7,581 bases of DNA from Candidatus Brocadia sp. (lineage in GTDB: Bacteria; Planctomycetota; Brocadiia; Brocadiales; Brocadiaceae). The notes under the pieces were generated by a model that saw only the letters and a program-made list of their open reading frames with translations, was not told the origin of the DNA and searched no databases. The stretch spans positions 1 to 7,581 of the forward strand of contig JAUQXU010000040.1 in assembly GCA_030837935.1 (NCBI GenBank), in the 5' to 3' direction. Below, piece after piece: positions 1-5,432 of this stretch; the stretch's first letter is position 1; each line of letters opens with the position of its first letter. Position numbers and translations under genes: made by a program.

Positions 1-883
1 GTCTATCAATCTCTCCAAAATGGTGAAACTTAAAAATGGAATCTATGAAATTGATTGGGATTGTCTGGAAGGGGTAATATACCGTGCTATTCACTTTTTA
101 GATAATATTATTGATGTGAATAAATATCCGTTACCTCAAATCGAGCATCTGACAAAGAGCAATCGGAAGGTGGGGCTGGGTATCATGGGGCTTGCTGATT
201 TGCTCATAAAACTTGGCATTTCATACAATTCAGAGGAAGCCATTGGATACACTGACAAACTCATACGTTTTTTCTCTCAAAAGGCAAATGAGGCATCCGT
301 CAAACTTGCAGCAGAACGCGGCACATTTCCAAACTATCAGAGAAGCATTTATGCCCAAAAGAATGGACCTCGATTTAGAAATGCAACACGAACAACCATC
401 GCACCAACCGGTACGATCAGTATTATCGCACAGTGTTCCAGTGGTATCGAACCCTTATTTGCCGTTGTTTATACACGACACGTACTGGTAGAAGGCGGAT
501 TACCTGAAATACATCCATTCTTTGAAGAAATTGCAAAAAAACGGGGATTTTATTCTGAAAAATTATTAGAGGAGGTTTCAAAGGAGGGATCGGTACAAAA
601 TATTAAAGGAATCCCTGAAGATGTCAAAGCACTATTTATCACCGCCAGAGATGTTTCTCCGGAACAACACGTAAAAATACAAGCAACCTGTCAAAAATAT
701 ATTGATAGTGGTGTTTCCAAGACCATCAATTTCCCGAAAGAATCTCCTGTTGATGATGTTAAAAAAGCTTTCTTGTTAGCTTATAAAAGTGGCTGTAAGG
801 GTATCACGGTATACAGAGACGAAAGCCGTGTGTCGCAGGTGCTTTCCGTTGAATGCACCTGCACAAAACAGCTTATAAACTAA
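1..883 (+). CDS. nrdJ: Vitamin B12-dependent (class II) ribonucleotide reductase, C-terminal part
   Basis: This enzyme converts ribonucleotides to deoxyribonucleotides with an adenosylcobalamin-generated thiyl radical, so it needs no oxygen. The frame is open to the window edge (first full codon at nt 2, reading SINLSKMV), matching the conserved CNLGSINL segment, so the ATG at 20 is internal and the N-terminal half lies outside. About 293 residues are visible. Family blocks seen are VGLGIMGLADLL (near nt 170-205), TTIAPTGTIS (392-421) followed by CSSGIEP, and GCKGITVYRDESR near the end. The active-site NPCGE-type loop would lie upstream and is not seen. The protein ends soon after the last block with a CxC pair (codons at 854 and 860) and lacks the longer CxxC zinc-ribbon-like tail of many NrdJ proteins. 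The class II rather than class I assignment rests on overall sequence resemblance. It converges on yqeY with a 31-nt gap and no evident terminator. Confidence 0.9.
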   Translation, partial: SINLSKMVKLKNGIYEIDWDCLEGVIYRAIHFLDNIIDVNKYPLPQIEHLTKSNRKVGLGIMGLADLLIKLGISYNSEEAIGYTDKLIRFFSQKANEASVKLAAERGTFPNYQRSIYAQKNGPRFRNATRTTIAPTGTISIIAQCSSGIEPLFAVVYTRHVLVEGGLPEIHPFFEEIAKKRGFYSEKLLEEVSKEGSVQNIKGIPEDVKALFITARDVSPEQHVKIQATCQKYIDSGVSKTINFPKESPVDDVKKAFLLAYKSGCKGITVYRDESRVSQVLSVECTCTKQLIN

Positions 884-914
884 AAAACTTCATACCTTTG
901 CGATTCAAGGCTAC

Positions 915-1355
915 TCAACCTTTAAGTCTTTCACGTAAATATGTCTGAACCTTTTTCCCATCCACTGCACTCCCGTGTTTGCTCATAATGAGTTTCATAG
1001 CTGTTCCCATATCTTTCGCAGTAAATGTATTTGTTTCAATGGTCTCGTTAACGATCTTCTTCATTTCATCATCTGACAATTGCTTCGGCAGGTATTCTTC
1101 AACAATTGCAATCTCTCCGTCCAATTCCTTTACTTTTTCCGGCAGATGCAGTTTTTCATACTCCTCACGAGACTTCTTTAATTTCTTACAATACCCGCGA
1201 ACAACCTCAACATAATCAATCTGGTCCTTTGGTTTACCTGATGTATCTGCAATCTTGATATCTGCAAGTATCATACGCAAAACCGATGTCTTTAATTTAT
1301 CTTGTGCCTTCATAGCACATTTTAATTCTTCAGTTACTCGTTCCTTTACGTTCAT
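915..1355 (-). CDS. yqeY: YqeY / GatB-tail domain protein
   Basis: This is a 146-residue protein of the GatB/YqeY family, full length for the family (about 145-150). It is a small helical cytosolic protein resembling the tRNA-binding tail of the GatB amidotransferase subunit, but without the catalytic part; its cellular role is not settled. Seen in the sequence are an N-terminal helical block with VLRMILADIK (residues 25-34), a charged helix KKLKKSREEYEKL, then EIAIVEEYLPKQLS, and the closing DMGTAMKLIMSKHGSAVDGKKV block typical of the family. The ATG at 1355 is preceded by AAAGAGGAAT at good ribosome-binding distance, located over the end of the upstream gene. That upstream gene stops 3 nt before this start, so the two are probably co-transcribed and translationally coupled. 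Family assignment is secure; function is not. Confidence 0.9.
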   Translation of the reverse strand: MNVKERVTEELKCAMKAQDKLKTSVLRMILADIKIADTSGKPKDQIDYVEVVRGYCKKLKKSREEYEKLHLPEKVKELDGEIAIVEEYLPKQLSDDEMKKIVNETIETNTFTAKDMGTAMKLIMSKHGSAVDGKKVQTYLRERLKG

Positions 1356-1358
1356 AGT

Positions 1359-1643
1359 TTATTCCTCTTTAAATGAATATCCGCCCACTTTATGCCCACA
1401 GTTGGGACAATACAAAGGGGTACCTTCGTAATATTTCCCGCAATACTTACATGGCGTTAAGATTTCTACCGGCCTGACTTGCTTTGTTCTCATAATCAAA
1501 TAAATAGGTAAAACCACAATCATAAGCAAAAAAACACCCATCATCCAACCAATAGCAGGAAACGTTTTATAGCCCCTTTTTTTTGCATCAACATATACCC
1601 AAACAGCCACAGCTGCGGCAATAAGTAATCCAATAAATCTCAT
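1359..1643 (-). CDS. Small membrane protein with C-terminal zinc ribbon, unknown function
   Basis: I do not recognise a named family for this 94-residue protein. Two hydrophobic segments are visible, residues about 3-18 and 31-51, separated by a short basic loop (DAKKRGYK). They predict a two-helix membrane anchor. The C-terminal third carries two CxxC knuckles, C65/C68 (CKYC) and C79/C82 (CPNC), followed by GHKVGG, the pattern of a single zinc ribbon on one face of the membrane. The ATG at 1643 has AAAGGA at ribosome-binding distance (within 1651-1656), and a promoter lies at 1684-1712. It is the first gene of an operon with yqeY, 3 nt apart. Similar membrane-anchor plus zinc-ribbon proteins are common and mostly uncharacterised. 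Coding status is well supported; the role is unknown. Confidence 0.8.
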   Translation of the reverse strand: MRFIGLLIAAAVAVWVYVDAKKRGYKTFPAIGWMMGVFLLMIVVLPIYLIMRTKQVRPVEILTPCKYCGKYYEGTPLYCPNCGHKVGGYSFKEE

Positions 1644-1680
1644 AAAATTATCCTTTAAAATTATCCTTTAAAAATTTTTA
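1644..1680 (-). repeat. Tandem 13-bp duplication carrying a ribosome-binding site, plus AT palindrome
   Basis: The 13-mer AAAATTATCCTTT occurs twice in immediate succession, at 1644-1656 and 1657-1669. Read on the minus strand, each copy contains AAAGGA, so the leader of the zinc-ribbon gene has two possible Shine-Dalgarno sequences, of which only the one nearest the ATG is properly spaced. Adjoining it, 1669-1680 is a perfect 12-bp palindrome TAAAAATTTTTA. The duplication probably arose by slippage. Confidence 0.75.
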
Positions 1681-1683
1681 TGA

Positions 1684-1712
1684 AATATAACACATACGAT
1701 TTATCCAGTCAA
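1684..1712 (-). promoter_or_regulatory. Sigma70-type promoter for the zinc-ribbon/yqeY operon
   Basis: On the minus strand the -35 box is TTGACT (1707-1712) and the -10 box is TATATT (1684-1689), separated by exactly 17 nt. Each box matches the consensus at five of six positions. The expected start is near 1677, giving a leader of about 35 nt. Assignment is by consensus only. Confidence 0.6.
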
Positions 1713-1771
1713 ATAATTATCGCAGGAATCCTTTTCCTCTGGGCAATCTGAAAACGCTGAGAAAATTACCC

Positions 1772-1799
1772 TTGAAAGAATCTTTCCTTTTAGTACAAT
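1772..1799 (+). promoter_or_regulatory. Sigma70-type promoter for the glutaredoxin-like gene
   Basis: On the plus strand TTGAAA (1772-1777) and TACAAT (1794-1799) are separated by 16 nt, each five of six to consensus. Transcription would start near 1806, leaving a leader of about 54 nt. It is divergent from the promoter at 1684-1712, with about 60 bp between the two -35 boxes, room for shared control, though I see no clear operator there. Confidence 0.55.
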
Positions 1800-1859
1800 A
1801 TCAACATCGATGGCTATTTTAACGAAAATTGTTCTATTATATTTCCAGGAGGCTTGTTC

Positions 1860-2051
1860 ATGAAATACCTATACACAGCGCAAGATTGCCCAAAATGTGA
1901 GACTTTAAAGAAAAAATACGGGACCGACGGGGTGCAATTTGTCGAAAGGAATGCAGACCGGATTAAGCAGCCGGAAGATGAAATCGACCAAGAGGCTTTA
2001 GTGCAAGCTTCAATGCAAAATATGGAACTACCTGTTGAGGTCAATATCTAA
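1860..2051 (+). CDS. Short glutaredoxin-like (thioredoxin-fold) protein
   Basis: This is a 63-residue protein with a thioredoxin-fold N-terminus: a beta strand (KYLYTA), the redox motif CPKC at residues 10-13, then a helix (ETLKKKYG) and a second strand (VQFVERNAD). The family cis-proline is probably in ELPVEV (residues 56-61), but the protein ends two residues later. The final strand and helix of an ordinary glutaredoxin (75-85 residues) are therefore missing or very short. The start is the ATG at 1860: AGGAGG at 1847-1852 lies 7 nt upstream, whereas the in-frame TTG at 1854 is only 1 nt from that site and cannot be used. It probably acts as a cytosolic dithiol reductant; partners could include ribonucleotide reductase, since nrdJ is about 1 kb away, but they are not in one operon. 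It ends 1 nt from the convergent permease gene. Confidence 0.8.
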   Translation: MKYLYTAQDCPKCETLKKKYGTDGVQFVERNADRIKQPEDEIDQEALVQASMQNMELPVEVNI

Positions 2052-2052
2052 T

Positions 2053-2811
2053 TTAACCCTTGATCAATCCCCAACGTTCTCGTATATGCCTTTCAATTTT
2101 CATGAAAAACAGCCTATCGACTAAGATACCAATCATGATAATTACAAGCATTACGGCAATGACCTGACTCATGTCATTGAGTTCCCGTCCGATCATTAAA
2201 AGATGTCCTAATCCAAGACATACAATTAATAATTCCCCAGCCATTAACGAACGCCAGGCAAAAGACCAGCCCTGTTTCATCCCTATAATAATATGCGGGA
2301 GGGCAGCCGGAATAATCACCTCAAGATACAATTTCCATTTTTTTGCCCCCATGGTCTTCGCAGCACGAATATAGAGTGGGGGTACATTTTTAACCCCGGA
2401 ATCTGTCCCGGTAGCAATAGACAGTACAGCGCCCATAAAAACCAGAAATATAATCGCCCTGTCGTTTAGACCAAACCAAAGCAAGGAAAGGGGTAACCAG
2501 CAAATAGTTGGCAATGTTTGTAGACCAGAAATCAAAGAACCAAGTGTCTCTTCAAAAATTCGGAATCTACCAATAAGTAAACCTACAAAAATACCCATAC
2601 CAATGGAAATCCCGTAGCCAATGGCAATTCTTTTCATACTTATTGCTACTCCAATCAGAAGACTTTGATCCTGGAATCCACGAGCCAATGTCTTACATAC
2701 TGAAACAGGAGAAGGAAGAACATATTCCGGCCATATCCCCAGCCGAAACAACAGTTCCCAGAGACCTATAAGGAAGACAAAAAAAATCACCCTCTTCAGT
2801 ATACTGTACAT
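2053..2811 (-). CDS. ABC transporter permease, SsuC/TauC/NrtB type
   Basis: This 252-residue inner-membrane protein is of normal length for the sulfonate/taurine/nitrate importer permease family. About six hydrophobic segments are visible, beginning with residues 7-25 and continuing through the region 61-82, 95-113, 117-135, about 185-205 and 215-235. The cytoplasmic coupling loop that docks on the ATPase is clear at residues 149-172 (RAAKTMGAKKW, then VIIPAALP), the family EAA motif. LLWFGLNDRAI is another typical block. It starts at an ATG 3 nt after the ATPase stop codon, and the GGGAGGG within the last codons of the ATPase gene supplies the ribosome-binding site, so translation is probably coupled. 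It is the last gene of the operon. The substrate cannot be read from this subunit. Confidence 0.9.
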   Translation of the reverse strand: MYSILKRVIFFVFLIGLWELLFRLGIWPEYVLPSPVSVCKTLARGFQDQSLLIGVAISMKRIAIGYGISIGMGIFVGLLIGRFRIFEETLGSLISGLQTLPTICWLPLSLLWFGLNDRAIIFLVFMGAVLSIATGTDSGVKNVPPLYIRAAKTMGAKKWKLYLEVIIPAALPHIIIGMKQGWSFAWRSLMAGELLIVCLGLGHLLMIGRELNDMSQVIAVMLVIIMIGILVDRLFFMKIERHIRERWGLIKG

Positions 2812-2814
2812 TTT

Positions 2815-3756
2815 TTAAATCCCTCCCCCAATATCCGTTTTTGCAGGCTCTACTGTTGTGCATTTTATATCACATTCCACACATGAATCTGCATCCATCT
2901 CACATTTTACAACCTTATCAATTTCGGCTTTTAGTTCTTTCATGATCTTCGTAGAATACTCTGCCACGCTTACATCGTTGTCATCCCGTGGTCGTGGTAA
3001 ATCAACAAAAAACTCTTTCTTAATTCTCCCGGGAGAGGTAGAAAGGATAAATATACGGTCTGCCAGACAGACGGCCTCCCGAATATTATGTGTGACGAAC
3101 AAGATCGTCTTCTTCGTCTTCATCCATATATTCTGCAATTCGAAATGGAGTATCCATCTCGTCTGAGCATCCAATGCAGAAAAAGGCTCATCCATCAAAA
3201 GCATCTCCGGATTCATCGCCAGCGCCCTCGCTATCGCTACGCGCTGTTTCATCCCACCAGACAGTTCATGTACATGGGCATTCTGAAATCTTGTTAAATG
3301 CACCATTTTGAGATACTCAAGGGCAATATCTCGTCTTTCCCGGCTACTCACACCCTTTAGCTTTAAACCAAATTCAACATTTTTTATCACATTAAGCCAG
3401 GGAAAAAGGGCAGCCTCCTGAAATATAACAACCCGATCGGGCCCTGCATAATTAACCTTCCGACCATTAGCCCATACTTCACCAGAATCAGCCTTTTCAA
3501 GCCCTGCAACAATATTCATAAGGGTAGTTTTTCCACATCCAGAAGGTCCCACAAGACATACAAATTCTCCTTGTTTGATCTCCAGATTTATATCTTCCAA
3601 AACATAAACACTTCCATTTTTTGATTGAAATGATTTAGACACATGTTGAATGCACAAATTTTGTCTTACACTATTCACTTGAGATGCTGCCAGTACACTA
3701 TCATCTTTTACGCGGTCCAATGCAATAAGATTGTCAACACCTACGCTTTCTGACAT
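2815..3756 (-). CDS. ABC transporter ATP-binding protein, SsuB/TauB/NrtD type, with Cys-rich tail
   Basis: This is the 313-residue ATPase of the importer. All nucleotide-binding elements are present: Walker A GPSGCGKT (70-77), Q-loop Q113, signature LSGGMKQR (165-172), Walker B LLMDE (186-190), D-loop SALD (193-196) and switch histidine H223. Family members are usually about 250-270 residues; the excess is an N-terminal extension of about 30 residues before the first strand and a C-terminal tail after about residue 280. The tail holds four cysteines, C285, C292, C295 and C299 (C-x6-C-x2-C-x3-C), followed by a glycine-rich end, which looks like a possible metal or Fe-S site. GGAGGT lies 8 nt before the ATG at 3756. 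The gene follows the binding-protein gene by 26 nt and precedes the permease by 3 nt. Function as an importer ATPase is secure; the tail is unexplained. Confidence 0.93.
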   Translation of the reverse strand: MSESVGVDNLIALDRVKDDSVLAASQVNSVRQNLCIQHVSKSFQSKNGSVYVLEDINLEIKQGEFVCLVGPSGCGKTTLMNIVAGLEKADSGEVWANGRKVNYAGPDRVVIFQEAALFPWLNVIKNVEFGLKLKGVSSRERRDIALEYLKMVHLTRFQNAHVHELSGGMKQRVAIARALAMNPEMLLMDEPFSALDAQTRWILHFELQNIWMKTKKTILFVTHNIREAVCLADRIFILSTSPGRIKKEFFVDLPRPRDDNDVSVAEYSTKIMKELKAEIDKVVKCEMDADSCVECDIKCTTVEPAKTDIGGGI

Positions 3757-3782
3757 CGATTACCACCTCCAAATGGTCTGAA

Positions 3783-4823
3783 TTATTTATTACTTACTAA
3801 AGGTAATGATCTCCTATTGAGGACCTCATTGAGCAACCTCAGATCAATCAACCCTGACAAATCTGTCTTTTGATTTCCCAAAAAACCTTCCTCATATGCC
3901 ATTTCTGCATAGGATAACAGGGATGAAACGACAGGATCATACGTGGCCTCTAGTCGTGAGAATGCGTCATCAACAATTTCTTTCGGGAGCGAAATACCCG
4001 AAATGTCCTTAATCTGCTTACAAACAATCCTTTTTGCCTTTTTTGGATGTTGATTGATCCAACGAGTTATTTTCACATGGGCAGCCAACCATCGCTTGAC
4101 CCATTCAGGATGTTTTTTTAAAAAATTTGTTCCAACAATCATGAGTGTTGAACTAAACCGACCGTCTTTCCACAATGTCCTTTCATCAAGAAAAATCTCG
4201 CCACCTGCCTGCTTAACAAGCCTTGTTCCCCATGGTTCCGGCACCCAGGCCCCATCGATTTGTTTTCTCATAAAAAGATTTAAAATATCGGGATTACGCA
4301 AGGGAAGGACATCAACCGTTCCACCCTTTTCTTTTGACTTCAAGCCATAATTTCTGACGTATCCTCGCAGAGCAATATCCTGTGTATTCCCAAGCTGCGG
4401 TGTTGCAATCCTCTTTCCGGAAAGATCCGTAGCTTTTTTTATACCAGAATCTGGTCTTACCACAAACAGAGAGCCACCACTTGCCACACCTGCAATTACT
4501 TTCAACGCCTTTCCACCTGACCGCACATATCCGTTTATTACAGGACTTGGTCCAACGTACGCAATATCTATATCTCCGGAAAATACCGCCTCAATAACAG
4601 ATGGACCTGCATTAAAAAGAGTCGTCTTTATCTGAACCTTCGACCCCAGATACGCCGCAAAGGTACCGTCAGCTATCCCAATAATCACCTGTGCATGGTT
4701 AATATTTGGGAAATATCCAATTCGGATAGTAGAATCAACAACCCTTTTTGAACAGCCGATACCATGTACCGTGAAAAAGAAAAGGATCACAATGCCAATC
4801 AAAGTTCTTATAATTTTCTTCAT
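3783..4823 (-). CDS. ABC transporter substrate-binding lipoprotein, SsuA/NMT1-like
   Basis: This is a 346-residue periplasmic binding protein, first gene of the importer operon. The N-terminus is a lipoprotein signal: basic MKKIIR, a hydrophobic stretch (LIGIVILFFFTV) and GIGC with the lipidated cysteine at residue 24. The mature part begins with TIRIGYFPNINHAQ (33-46) and contains FNAGPSVIEA, IDIAYVGPSP (about 85-94) and WVPEPW (193-198), typical of the SsuA/TauA/NMT1 fold. Such proteins bind aliphatic sulfonates, taurine, nitrate, bicarbonate or pyrimidine precursors. A sulfonate-type ligand is the likeliest from overall resemblance, but this cannot be fixed by eye. The ATG at 4823 is preferred over an in-frame TTG at 4841 because it begins a normal signal peptide; neither has a strong Shine-Dalgarno sequence. 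A 63-nt leader with a palindrome (4854-4870) separates it from the Rrf2 gene. Confidence 0.88.
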   Translation of the reverse strand: MKKIIRTLIGIVILFFFTVHGIGCSKRVVDSTIRIGYFPNINHAQVIIGIADGTFAAYLGSKVQIKTTLFNAGPSVIEAVFSGDIDIAYVGPSPVINGYVRSGGKALKVIAGVASGGSLFVVRPDSGIKKATDLSGKRIATPQLGNTQDIALRGYVRNYGLKSKEKGGTVDVLPLRNPDILNLFMRKQIDGAWVPEPWGTRLVKQAGGEIFLDERTLWKDGRFSSTLMIVGTNFLKKHPEWVKRWLAAHVKITRWINQHPKKAKRIVCKQIKDISGISLPKEIVDDAFSRLEATYDPVVSSLLSYAEMAYEEGFLGNQKTDLSGLIDLRLLNEVLNRRSLPLVSNK

Positions 4824-4851
4824 TTGTTTAAACCAAGACAATATTCAACTA

Positions 4852-4880
4852 TTTCTACAATATTAGTAGATATTTAACAA
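4852..4880 (-). promoter_or_regulatory. Weak promoter candidate overlapped by a palindromic operator candidate
   Basis: The gap between the Rrf2 gene and the binding-protein gene contains the inverted repeat TCTAC-N7-GTAGA at 4854-4870. A poor promoter can be drawn around it on the minus strand: TTGTTA (4875-4880), 17-nt spacer, TAGAAA (4852-4857), four of six matches in each box. The palindrome would then cover the spacer and the -10 box, as expected of a repressor site. The same half-site TCTACTA recurs in the Rrf2 gene leader. The palindrome is directly visible; its role is inferred. Confidence 0.4.
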
Positions 4881-4886
4881 AATTTA

Positions 4887-5345
4887 TTAAATTGTATACG
4901 TCAACACCCCATCCTCTTTTTTTTCCAGCGAATCCTTTACACGTTTGCACATATCCGCAAAAGTTATTTTATCTAGCACGTCCGTTATGGCGTTTCGAAT
5001 GTCCATCATTACATCCCGTATTACACAGGTAACTTCCTCTGAACATGGCCTATAAGACATTTTGCTGACACAGCCTACTGGTGCAATCGCGCCATCAAGT
5101 GTACGAATTACCTCACCCAAAGTAATCAAATCAGGCGACCTTGCCAGCTCATAGCCTCCTTTAAGGCCTATCTTGCTGTTCAGAATGCCCACCTTTCTTA
5201 AGGTAAGAAGAATATTTTCTAAAAATTTTTGTGGAATCTTTTCCTTTGCAGAAATTTCCTTTATCTGTACGGCCCCATTTTTATAATGCATTGATAGGTA
5301 AATTATTGCGCGCAAGGCATAATCGCTTTTTTTAGACAATTTCAT
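4887..5345 (-). CDS. Rrf2-family transcriptional regulator, probable Fe-S sensor
   Basis: This is a 152-residue regulator of the family that includes IscR, NsrR, CymR and RirA. The N-terminus MKLSKKSDYALRAIIYL is the typical first helix, followed by a winged helix-turn-helix: IKEISAKEKIPQKFLENIL as recognition region (28-46) and LKGGYELARSP (61-71) as wing. The effector region has three cysteines, C92, C101 and C107 (C-x8-C-x5-C), the arrangement that ligates a cluster in Fe-S members of the family; C133 is extra. This argues for a redox, NO or Fe-S status sensor rather than a cluster-free CymR type. The ATG at 5345 has no strong ribosome-binding site. A promoter lies at 5398-5425 with a candidate operator just downstream, suggesting autoregulation. 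It is upstream of and co-directional with the importer operon, which is its likeliest target. Confidence 0.9.
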   Translation of the reverse strand: MKLSKKSDYALRAIIYLSMHYKNGAVQIKEISAKEKIPQKFLENILLTLRKVGILNSKIGLKGGYELARSPDLITLGEVIRTLDGAIAPVGCVSKMSYRPCSEEVTCVIRDVMMDIRNAITDVLDKITFADMCKRVKDSLEKKEDGVLTYTI

Positions 5346-5370
5346 AGCTGTTGATAACTCAATAATAAAA

Positions 5371-5387
5371 TATATAGAACTAGTAGA
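5371..5387 (-). promoter_or_regulatory. Candidate Rrf2 autoregulatory operator
   Basis: On the minus strand this reads TCTACTAGTTCTATATA. Its left half is identical over TCTACTA to the palindrome in front of the importer (4854-4870), and its right half keeps only three of five palindromic positions. It lies 10 nt downstream of the predicted -10 box, near the expected transcription start. The function is inferred from position and from the shared half-site. Confidence 0.35.
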
Positions 5388-5397
5388 CGTTTGGCTA

Positions 5398-5425
5398 AAT
5401 ATACCACAACTATAGGAAATGTCAA
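5398..5425 (-). promoter_or_regulatory. Sigma70-type promoter for the Rrf2 gene
   Basis: On the minus strand a perfect TTGACA (5420-5425) is followed after 16 nt by TATATT (5398-5403). The start would fall near 5391, giving a leader of about 46 nt. The -35 box begins only 7 nt downstream of the PEPCK stop codon, so the regulator gene has its own promoter although it is co-directional with PEPCK. I see no terminator hairpin between the two, so read-through is possible. Confidence 0.6.
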
Positions 5426-5432
5426 CTAATTT

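Noticed and set aside
213..491. 92-codon plus-strand frame inside nrdJ
   Set aside because: It is out of frame within strongly conserved NrdJ sequence and encodes nothing recognisable.
884..914. Terminator between convergent nrdJ and yqeY
   Set aside because: No inverted repeat followed by a T-run can be drawn in these 31 nt.
1814..2044. 76-codon minus-strand frame over the glutaredoxin-like gene
   Set aside because: It is the antisense of a gene with a perfect AGGAGG and a recognisable CPKC fold, and its own protein has no family features.
4824..4886. Riboswitch (for example SAM-type) in the importer leader
   Set aside because: Only 63 nt of AT-rich sequence with a short palindrome; too small and lacking any recognisable aptamer core.
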